Assembly (NCBI GenBank): GCA_947568835.1
Contig: OX387609.1
Span: forward strand, 18,125,208-18,189,207
Direction of reading: 5' to 3'
From: Protonemura montana
Lineage: Eukaryota > Arthropoda > Insecta > Plecoptera > Nemouridae
DNA length: 64,000 nucleotides
The first letter of the stretch is position 1. Every line of letters begins with the position of its first letter. Made by a program: the position numbers and the translations under genes. The notes under the pieces are model-generated. The model worked only from the letters and a program-made list of their open reading frames with translations. It did no database searches and was not told where the DNA came from. Below are positions 54,701-64,000 of this stretch, piece after piece.

Positions 54701-56928
54701 CCTGTCCCATGTCCTGGCCTATGTCCTGCCCCACGGCCTGCCTCATGTTGTTCCATGTCCTGCCCCATATACTGCTCATGTTCTGTCTCATGTGTTGGTC
54801 TAAGTCCTTCCCCTTTGTCCTGTCGCATTTTCATGCCTCATGTTCTGCCCATGTCCTACCCCATGTACAGCCCCATTTCCTGTCTCACGTCCTGTCCCAT
54901 GTCCTTTCCCATTTTCTGCCTCATGTCCTGCTTGATGTCCTACCTCATGTCCTGCCCCTAGCTTTCCCAAAGTCCTGCCCCATGTCCTGCCTCATTTCCT
55001 GGCCTATGTCCTGCCATATGTCCTGACCCATGTCCTTCCCCATTTCCTGCCTCATGGCCTGCCCCATGTCCTGCCCCATGTCCTGCCTCATGTCTTGCCA
55101 AAAGTCCTGCCCCATGTCCTGCCCCATGTCCAGCCCCATATCCTGCCCCATGTCCTGCCCCATGTCCTGCCAAATGTCAAAACGCATGTCCTGCCCCATG
55201 TCCAGTAACATGTCCCGCCCGATGTCCTGCCCTATGTCCTGCCCCATGTTCTGTACCATTTTATGCCCCATGTCTTGTCGCATGTCCTGTCCTATGTCCT
55301 GTTACATGTCCCGCCCGATGTCCTGCCCCATGTCCTGTCCCATGACATCCACCATATCCTGCCCCAAATCCCGTCGCATGTCCTGCCCCATATCCTTTCC
55401 AATAATTCGCCCCATGTCCTGTAACATGTCCTGCCCTATGTCATGCGCCAAGTCCTGCCCCATATCCTGCCACATGTTCTACCCTATGTAATGCCCCAAG
55501 TCCTGCACCATGCCCGCATGTCCTGCCCCTTGTCCAGTAACATGTCCCGCCTGATGTGCTGCCCTACGTCCTGCCCCATATCCTGCCCCATGTCCTGACC
55601 ATTATCCTTCCCTTTGTCCTGCCCCATGTCTTGCCCCATGTCCTGACCCATGTGTTGTCCCAAGTGCTGCCCCTTGTCCTGTCGCATGTCATGCCCCATG
55701 TCCTGCCCCATGTCTTGCCAAAAGTCCTGTCCCAAGTCCTGCCCCATATCCTGCCCCATGTCCTGCCCCATGTCTTTTCATGACCTAACCTTATTCCTGC
55801 CCCATGTCCTGCCCCATGTGCTGCCCAATGTCCTTCCCTAATGTAATGCCCCATGTTCTGTACTATTTCATGCCTATGTCCTTTCGCATGTCCTGTCCTA
55901 TGTCCTTTCGCATGTCCTGCCCTATGTCCTGTTACATGTCCCGCCCGATGTCCTGCCCCATGTCCTGCCTCATATCCAGTCCCATGTCCTGCCTCACGTC
56001 CTGCCCCTTTCCTGCCCCATGTCCCGTCGCATGTCCTGCCCCAAATCTTGCCCTATGTCCTGCCCCATGTCCTGTCCTATGTCCTATCCAATATTATGCC
56101 CCATGTCCTGCCCCATGTCCTGCCTTATGTAATGCCCCATGTCCTGCACCATGTCCTGCCCCATGTCCTGGCCCATATTCTGCTCCATGTCCTGCCACAT
56201 AGTCTGTCCAATGTCCTGCCCTATATCCTGTCGCATGCATGCCTCATGTCTTGCCCAAAGTCCTGTCCCATGTCCTGCCCTAATTCCTGCCCCATGTCCT
56301 GCCCCATGTCCTGCCCCATATCCTGGCCCATGTCCTGCCCCTTGTCCTGCCAAATGTCAAAACGCATGTCCTGCCCCATGTACTGCCCCATGTCCTGCAT
56401 CATGTCTTGCCCAAAGTCCTTCCCTAATGTTCTGCCCCAAGTCCTTTACCATATCATGCCCCATGTCCTGTCGCATGTCCTGCCCTATGTCCTGTAACAT
56501 GTCCCGCCCGATGTCCTTCGTCATGTCCTGCCCCATGTCCTGCCCCATGTCCTGCCTCATATCCAGTCCCATGTCCTGCCTCATGTCCTGCAACTTTCCT
56601 GCCCCATGTCCTGTCTCATGACCTGCACCATATCCTGCCCCAAATCCCGTCGCATGTCTTGCCCCAAATCTTGCCCTATGTCCTGCCCCATGTCCTGTCC
56701 TATATCCTTTCCAATATTATGCCCCATGTCCTGCCGCATGTCCTTCCCAATGTAGTGCCCCATGTCCTGCATCATGTCATGCCCCATGTCCTGGCCCATA
56801 TTCTGCTTCATGTCCTGCCTCATAGTCTGTCCAATGTCCTGCCCTATATCCTGTCGCATGCATGCCTCATGTCTTGCCCAAAGTCCTGCCCCATGTCCTG
56901 CCCCAAGTCCTGCCCCATGTCCTTCCCC
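51752..56928 (+). repeat. HOR C, copy C1 (5,177 bp)
   Basis: Seen: aligns with C2 at offset 5,177 up to about 53,170 and at 5,069 after it, because C1 holds an extra 108 bp (nine monomers, 53,165-53,275) that repeats the marker block at 52,945-53,050. C1 is chimeric: about 52,640-54,060 resembles U-type order (as near 32,500-33,400 and 38,700-39,950), and about 54,840-56,415 matches A1 10,300-11,850 at offset 44,564 over its later part. Confidence 0.85.
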
Positions 56929-59900
56929 CAAGTCATTTCATGGCCTAACCTTATTCCTGCCCCATGTTCTGCCCTATGTGCTGCCCCATGTCCTTCCCTA
57001 ATGTCCTGTCCCATTTTCTGTACCATTTCATGCCTATGTCCTGTCGCTTGTCCTGCCCTTTGTCCTGTTACATGTCTCATCCGATGTCCTGCCCCATATC
57101 CTGTCCCATGACCTGCACCATATCCTGCTCCAAATCCCGTCGCATGTCCTGCCCCAAATCTTGCCCTATGTCCTGCCCCATGTCCTGTCCTATTTCCTTT
57201 CCAACATTATGCCCCATGTCCTGCCACATGTCCTGCCCTATGTAATGCCCAATGTCCTGCACAATGTCCTGCCCCATGTCCTGGCCCATATTCTGCTCCA
57301 TGTCCCGCCTCATAGTCTGTCCAATGTCCTGCCCCATGTCCTGCCCCATGTCCTTCCCCAAGTCCTGCTCCAAGTCCTGTCCCATGTCCTGCCCTAATTC
57401 CTGCCCCATGTCCTGCCACATGTCCTGACCCTTATCCTGCCCCATGTCCTGCCCCGTGTCTTGCCCCATGTCCTGCCCCAAGTCCTAACCCATGTCCTGC
57501 CCTTATTCCTGCCCCATGTCCTGCCTTATTTGCTGCCCCATGTCCTGCCCCATGTCCTGCCTCATGTCCTGCCCCAAGTCCTGTGCCATGTCCTGCCCTA
57601 ATTCCTGCCCCATGTTCTGCCCCATGTCCTGGCCCATGTCCTGCCCCATGTTTTGCCCAAAGTCCTGCCCCAAGTTCTGCCTCATGTCCAGCTTCATATC
57701 CTGTCCCATGTCCTGGCCTGTGTCCTGCCCCATGGCCTGCCTCGTGTTGATCCATGTCCTGCCCCATATCTTGCCCATGTTCTGTCTCATGTGTTGGTCT
57801 AAGTCCTGCCCCTTGCCCTGTTGCCTTTTCATGCCTCATGTCCTGCCCCATTTCCTGCCCCATGTACAGCCCCATGTCCTGCCCCAAGTCCTGTCCCATG
57901 TCCTGCCCTTATTCCTGCCCCATGTCCTGCCCCATGTCCTGACCCTTATCCTGCCTCATGTCCTGCCCCATGTCCTGCCCCAATTCCCGTCCCATGTCCT
58001 GCCCTAATTTCTGCCCCATGTCCTGCCCCATGTCCTGACCCTTGTCCTGCCCTAATTCCTGCCCCATGTCCTGCCCCATGTCCTGCCTCATATCCTGCCC
58101 CATGTCCTGCCCCATGTCCTGCCAAATGTCAAAACGCATGTTTTGCCCCATGTCCAGTAAAATGTCCCGCCCGATGTCCTGCCCTTTGTCCTGCCCCATG
58201 TCCTGCCCCATGTCTTGCCCAAAGTCCTGCCCCATGTTCTGCCCCATGGCCTGCCCCATGTCCCGCCCGATGTCCTGCCCCATGTCCTGCCTCATGTCCA
58301 GTCCCATGTCCTGCCTCATGTCCTGCCCCATGTCCTGCCCCATGTCCTGTCCCATGACCTGCACCATATCCTGCCCCAAATCCCGTCGCATGTCTGCCCC
58401 AAATCCTGCCCTATGTCCTGCCCCATGTCCTGCCCCATATCCTTTTCAATATTACGCCCCATGTCCTGTAACATGTCCTGCCCTATGTCATGCGCCAAGT
58501 CCTGCCCCATATCCTGCCCCATGTCCTGGCCCATATCCTGCTCCATGTCCTGCCTCATATCCTGTCCAATGTCCTGCCCAATATCCTGTCGCATGCATGC
58601 CTCATGTCTTGCCCAAAGTCTTGCCCCATGTCCTGCCCCATGTCCTGCCCCATGTCCTGCCCCAAGTCCTGTCCCTTGTCCTGCCCTTATTCCTGCCCCA
58701 TGTCCTGCCTTATCTCCTGCCCCATGTCCTGCCCCATGTCCTGCCCCATGTCCTGCCTCATGTCCAGGCCCATGTCCTATCTCATGTCCTGCCCCATGTC
58801 CTGCCCCATGTCCTGTCCCATGACCTGCAACATATCCTGCCCCCAATCCCGTCGCATGTCCTGCCCCAAATCCTGCCCTTTGTCCTGCCGCATGTCCTGC
58901 CCCGTGTCCTCTCCCATGACCTGCACCATATCCTGCCCCAAATCCCGTCGCATGTCCTGCCCCAAATCCTGCCCTATGTGATGCCCCATCTCCTGCCCCA
59001 TATCCTTTTCAATATTATGCCCCATGTCCTGTAACATGTCCTGCCCTATGTCATGCGCCAAGTCCTGCCCCATATCCTGCCACATGTCCTGCCCTATGTA
59101 ATGCCCAATGTCCTGCACCATGACCTGCCCCATGTCCTGGCCATATCCTGCTCCATGTCCTGCCTCATATCCTATCCAATGTCCTGCCCTTTATCCTGTC
59201 GCATGCATGACTCATGTCTTGTCCAAAGTCTTGCCCTATGTCCTGCCCCATGTTCTGCCTCATGTCCTGCCCCAAGTCCTGTCCCATGTCCTGCCCTAAT
59301 GCCTGCGCCATGTTCTGCCTTATTTGCTGCCCCATGTCCTGCCCCATGTCCTGCCCCATGTCTTGCCCAAAGTCCTGCTCCTTGTCCTGCCCCATGTCCT
59401 ACACATTTCCTGCCCCATGTCCTGCCCCAAGTCCTTCTCTCATGTCCTGCCCTAATTCCTGCCCTATGGCCTGCCCCATGTCCTGCCCCATGTCTTGCCC
59501 CATGTCCTGACCCAAGTTCTGTCTCATGTCATGCGTCATGTCCTAACGCATGTTCTGCCCCATGTCCTGGCTCATGTCCTGCCACATGTCCTGCCCCATG
59601 TTCTGCCCCATGTCCTGCGCCATGTCCTGTCTCATGTTCTGACCCATGATCTGTCTCTTGTCGTGCCTCATGTCCTGTCGCATGTTCTGCCCCATGTCCT
59701 GGCCCATGTCCTGCCCCATGTCTTGCCCAAAGTCCTGCCCCAAGTTCTGCCTCATGTCCAGCCCCATGTCCTGTCCCATGTCCTGGCCTATGTCCTGCCC
59801 CACGGCCTGCCTCATGTTGTTCCATGTCCTGCCCCATATACTGCTCATGTTCTGTCTCATGTGTTGGTCTAAGTCCTTCCCCTTTGTCCTGTCGCATTTT

Positions 59901-61994
59901 CATGCCTCATGTTCTGCCCATGTCCTACCCCATGTACAGCCCCATTTCCTGTCTCACGTCCTGTCCCATGTCCTTTCCCATTTTCTGCCTCATGTCCTGC
60001 TTGATGTCCTACCTCATGTCCTGCCCCTAGCTTTCCCAAAGTCCTGCCCCATGTCCTGCCTCATTTCCTGGCCTATGTCCTGCCATATGTCCTGACCCAT
60101 GTCCTTCCCCATTTCCTGCCTCATGGCCTGCCCCATGTCCTGCCCCATGTCCTGCCTCATGTCTTGCCAAAAGTCCTGCCCCATGTCCTGCCCCATGTCC
60201 AGCCCCATATCCTGCCCCATGTCCTGCCCCATGTCCTGCCAAATGTCAAAACGCATGTCCTGCCCCATGTCCAGTAACATGTCCCGCCCGATGTCTGCCC
60301 TATGTCCTGCCCCATGTTCTGTACCATTTTATGCCCCATGTCTTGTCGCATGTCCTGTCCTATGTCCTGTTACATGTCCCGCCCGATGTCCTGCCCCAAG
60401 TCCTGTCCCATGACATCCACCATATCCTGCCCCAAATCCCGTCGCATGTCCTGCCCCATATCCTTTCCAATAATTCGCCCCATGTCCTGTAACATGTCCT
60501 GCCCTATGTCATGCGCCAAGTCCTGCCCCATATCCTGCCACATGTTCTACCCTATGTAATGCCCCAAGTCCTGCACCATGCCCGCATGTCCTGCCCCTTG
60601 TCCAGTAACATGTCCCGCCTGATGTGCTGCCCTACGTCCTGCCCCATATCCTGCCCCATGTCCTGACCATTATCCTTCCCTTTGTCCTGCCCCATGTCTT
60701 GCCCCATGTCCTGACCCATGTGTTGTCCCAAGTGCTGCCCCTTGTCCTGTCGCATGTCATGCCCCATGTCCTGCCCCATGTCTTGCCAAAAGTCCTGTCC
60801 CAAGTCCTGCCCCATATCCTGCCCCATGTCCTGCCCCATGTCTTTTCATGACCTAACCTTATTCCTGCCCCATGTCCTGCCCCATGTGCTGCCCAATGTC
60901 CTTCCCTAATGTAATGCCCCATGTTCTGTACTATTTCATGCCTATGTCCTTTCGCATGTCCTGCCCTATGTCCTTTCGCATGTCCTGCCCTATGTCCTGT
61001 TACATGTCCCGCCCGATGTCCTGCCCCATGTCCTGCCTCATATCCAGTCCCATGTCCTGCCTCACGTCCTGCCCCTTTCCTGCCCCATGTCCCGTCGCAT
61101 GTCCTGCCCCAAATCTTGCCCTATGTCCTGCCCCATGTCCTGTCCTATGTCCTATCCAATATTATGCCCCATGTCCTGCCCCATGTCCTGCCTTATGTAA
61201 TGCCCCATGTCCTGCACCATGTCCTGCCCCATGTCCTGGCCCATATTCTGCTCCATGTCCTGCCACATAGTCTGTCCAATGTCCTGCCCTATATCCTGTC
61301 GCATGCATGCCTCATGTCTTGCCCAAAGTCCTGTCCCATGTCCTGCCCTAATTCCTGCCCCATGTCCTGCCCCATGTCCTGCCCCATATCCTGGCCCATG
61401 TCCTGCCCCTTGTCCTGCCAAATGTCAAAACGCATGTCCTGCCCCATGTACTGCCCCATGTCCTGCATCATGTCTTGCCCAAAGTCCTTCCCTAATGTTC
61501 TGCCCCAAGTCCTTTACCATATCATGCCCCATGTCCTGTCGCATGTCCTGCCCTATGTCCTGTAACATGTCCCGCCCGATGTCCTTCGTCATGTCCTGCC
61601 CCATGTCCTGCCCCATGTCCTGCCTCATATCCAGTCCCATGTCCTGCCTCATGTCCTGCAACTTTCCTGCCCCATGTCCTGTCTCATGACCTGCACCATA
61701 TCCTGCCCCAAATCCCGTCGCATGTCTTGCCCCAAATCTTGCCCTATGTCCTGCCCCATGTCCTGTCCTATATCCTTTCCAATATTATGCCCCATGTCCT
61801 GCCGCATGTCCTTCCCAATGTAGTGCCCCATGTCCTGCATCATGTCATGCCCCATGTCCTGGCCCATATTCTGCTTCATGTCCTGCCTCATAGTCTGTCC
61901 AATGTCCTGCCCTATATCCTGTCGCATGCATGCCTCATGTCTTGCCCAAAGTCCTGCCCCATGTCCTGCCCCAAGTCCTGCCCCATGTCCTTCC
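56929..61994 (+). repeat. HOR C, copy C2 (about 5,066 bp)
   Basis: Seen: near-identical to C1 apart from the 108-bp block and a missing C near 60,295, which changes the offset from 5,069 to 5,068. It ends at the string CATGTCCTTCCC, where C1 continues into the next C unit but C2 continues into U-type sequence equal to 48,137 onward. Confidence 0.85.
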
Positions 61995-63517
61995 CTAATG
62001 TTCTGCCCCAAGTTCCATACCATTTCATGCCCCATGTCCTGTCGCATGTCCTGCCCTATGTCCTGTAACATGTCCCGCCCGATGTCCTGCCCCATGTCCT
62101 GCCTCATGTCCTGCCCCATGTCCTGCCCCATGTCCTGTCCCATGACCTGCACCATATCCTGCCACCAATCCCGTCGCATGTCCTGCCCCAAATCCTGCCC
62201 TATGTTCTGCCCCATTTCCTGCCCCATATCCTTTCCTATTTTATGCTCCATGTCCTGTAACATGTCCTGACCTATGTCATGCGGCAAGGCCTGCCCCATA
62301 TCCTGCCCCATGTCCTGCACAATGTCCAACCCCACGTCCTGGCCCATATCCTGCTTCATGTCCTGCTACATATCCTGTCCAATGTTCTGCCCTATATCCA
62401 GTTGCATGCATGCCTTATGTCTTGCCCAAAGTCTTGACCCATGTCCTGCCCCATGTCCTGCTCCGTGTCCTGCCCCAAGTCCTGTCCCATGTCCTGCCCT
62501 AAATCCTGCCCCATGTCCTGCCGTTTTTTCTGCCCCGTGTTTTGCCCCATGTCCTGCCCCATGTCTTGCCCTATGTTCTGCCCCATTTCCTGCCCCATAT
62601 CCTTTCCTATTTTATGCTCCATGTCCTATAACATGTCCTGACCTATGTCATGCGGCAAGGCCTGCCCCATATCCTGCCCCATGTCCTGCCCTATGTAATG
62701 CCCAATGTCCTGCATAATGTCCTGCCCCACGTCCTGGCCCATATCCTGCTTCATGTCCTGCTACATATCCTGTCCAATGTCCTGCCCTATATCCTGTCGC
62801 ATGCATGCCTCATGTCTTGCCCAAAGTCCTGCCCCATGTGCTGCCCCATGTCCTGCCCCATGTCCTTCCCTAATGTCCTGCCCCAAGTTCTATACCATTT
62901 CATGCCCCATGTCCTGTCGCCTGTCCTGCCCTATGTCCTGTAACATGCCCCGCCCGATGTCCTGCCCCATGTCCTGCCCCATGTCTTGCCAAAAGTCCTG
63001 TCCCATGTCCTGCCGCATGTGCTGCCCCATGTCCTGCCCCATGTCCTTCCCTAATGTCCTGCCCCAAGTTCTATACCATTTCATGCCCCATGTCCTGTCG
63101 CATGTTCTGCCCTATGTCCTGTAACATGTCCTGCCCTATGTCATGCGCCAAGTCCTGCCCCATATCCTGCCACATGTTCTACCCTATGTAATGCCCCAAG
63201 TCCTGCACCATGCCCGCATGTCCTGCCCCTTGTCCAGTAACATGTCCCGCCCGATGTGCTGCCCTACGTCCTGCCCCATATCCTGCCCCATGTCCTGACC
63301 CTTATCCTTCCCCATGTCCTGCCTCATGTCTTGCCCCATGTCCTGACCCATGTGTTGTCCCAAGTCCTGCCCCTTGTCCTGTCGCATGTCATGCCTTATG
63401 TCCTGCCCCATGTCCTACCCCATGGACAGCCCCATGTCCTGACCCTTATTTCCTGCCCCATGTCCTGCCCCATGTCCTGCCCCATGTCTTGCCAAAGTTC
63501 CTGTCCCAAGTCCTGCC
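61995..63517 (+). repeat. Super-unit U4, right arm
   Basis: Seen: matches U3 48,137-49,716 at offset 13,858, later 13,801; the shift occurs near 63,010-63,110, where the two differ in local order. It ends in the same flank as the other super-units. With 49,717-61,994 it completes a 13,801-bp unit carrying two C copies. Confidence 0.85.
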
Positions 63518-64000
63518 CCATATCCTGCCCCATGTCCTGCCCCAAGTCTTTTCATGACCTAACCTTATTCCTGCCCCATGTCCTGCCCCATGTGCTGATC
63601 CATGTCCTTCCCTAATGTCCTGCCCCATGTTCTGTACTATTTACTGCCTATGTCCTGTCGCATGTCCTGCCCTATAACCTGTTACATGTCCCGCCCGATG
63701 TCCTGCCCCATGTCCTGCCTCATTACCAGTCCCATGTCCTTCCTCATGTCCTGGCCCTTTCCTGCCCCATGTCCTGTCCCATGACCTGCACTATATCCTG
63801 CTCCAAATCCCGTCGCATGTCCTGCCCCAAATCTTGCCTCATGTCCTGCCTCATGTCCTGTCCTATATCCTTTCCAATATTATGCCCCATGTCCTGCCCC
63901 ATGTCCTGCCCTATGTAATGCCCCATGTCCTGCACCATGTCCTGCCCCATGTCCTGGCGCATATTCTGCTCCATGTCCTGCCTCATAGTCTGTCCAATGT
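63518..64000 (+). repeat. Super-unit U5, left end, cut by the window edge
   Basis: Seen: matches 49,717-50,199 at offset 13,801 with about one difference (CCCCATG near 63,768 against CCCCTTG near 49,967). The array clearly continues beyond the window, and U5 may be another unit of the U4 type. Confidence 0.85.

Larger units (their letters stand above)
1..64000. repeat. Dodecamer (12-bp) satellite array filling the window
   Basis: Seen: the monomer ATGTCCTGCCCC and its variants run head to tail from the first base to the last, always in the same orientation. Frequent variants replace ATG by ATA, ATT, AAG, AAA, TTG or ACG, or the last CCCC by CCCT, CCTC, TCCC, TCGC or CCAA. A minority of units are 9, 10, 11 or 13 bp and shift the 12-bp register. 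The + strand is C-rich and G-poor throughout. The consensus has no CpG; CpG appears only in recurring variants such as TCGCATG and CGCCCGATG. Inferred: a eukaryotic satellite with higher-order structure. I do not recognise the monomer as a named satellite. No gene, RNA gene or transposable element interrupts it. Confidence 0.97.

Noticed and set aside
1-64000. p53-family half-sites (CATGTCC with CATG core every 12 bp)
   Set aside because: The consensus has CCC before CATG where the half-site needs purines, and the 12-bp spacing differs from the 10-bp half-site. The closest variant (TAACATGTCC) still has one mismatch. At most chance similarity.
1-64000. CRISPR array, because of short regular repeats
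   Set aside because: No unique spacers of constant length lie between conserved repeats; the repeats are contiguous, degenerate 12-mers.
1-64000. Relation to the Drosophila dodeca satellite or the CSTB dodecamer
   Set aside because: Only the 12-bp length is shared; the monomer sequences as I know them do not match ATGTCCTGCCCC.

Overview
The whole 64 kb window is one satellite DNA array. I find no credible protein gene, RNA gene, CRISPR array or transposon. Every stretch I read is built from degenerate copies of a 12-bp monomer, ATGTCCTGCCCC on the + strand, roughly 5,300 copies, all in one orientation. The window-wide C-over-G excess never changes sign. Long open frames occur on both strands only because 12 is a multiple of 3 and the consensus has no stop codon in any of its six frames, so I do not annotate them as coding. 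An array of this size with several levels of higher-order structure and no interspersed gene suggests eukaryotic heterochromatin (centromeric, pericentromeric, subtelomeric or a sex or accessory chromosome) from a long-read assembly. I cannot name the species.

The array is nested on at least four scales. Level 1 is the 12-bp monomer, usually with one to three changes; the longest perfect runs I found are six copies (72 bp). Level 2 is an ordered series of marker variants that recurs irregularly every 0.3-1.3 kb, with local tandem duplications of 48, about 178, about 215, about 706 and about 1,280 bp. Level 3 is three families of higher-order repeat (HOR): an A unit of about 8.8 kb (three copies, 3,822-31,893), a C unit of about 5.1 kb (two copies, 51,752-61,994) and the short phased units of 6.5, 6.4 and 2.2 kb. 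Level 4 is a set of super-units that start at the same anchor (1, 34,557, 41,066, 47,492, 49,717, 63,518) and end in the same flank, with lengths 34,556, 6,509, 6,426, 2,225 and 13,801 bp.

The simplest reading is one ancestral HOR whose copies differ by large internal gains or losses. Super-unit U0 (1-34,556) carries the A array inside it. U1 and U2 lack it, and the single junction in U1 (about 38,681) matches both edges of the A insert in U0 (about 3,694 and about 32,496). U3 has lost a further 4,201 bp. U4 carries a tandem pair of C units. Copies of a HOR are nearly identical to each other (U1 and U2 differ at only a few places I could see), while neighbouring monomers are diverged. This is the pattern of recent unequal exchange or amplification acting on large units. 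Near-identical units of this kind are also where assemblies fail, so copy number and junctions should be confirmed on raw long reads.
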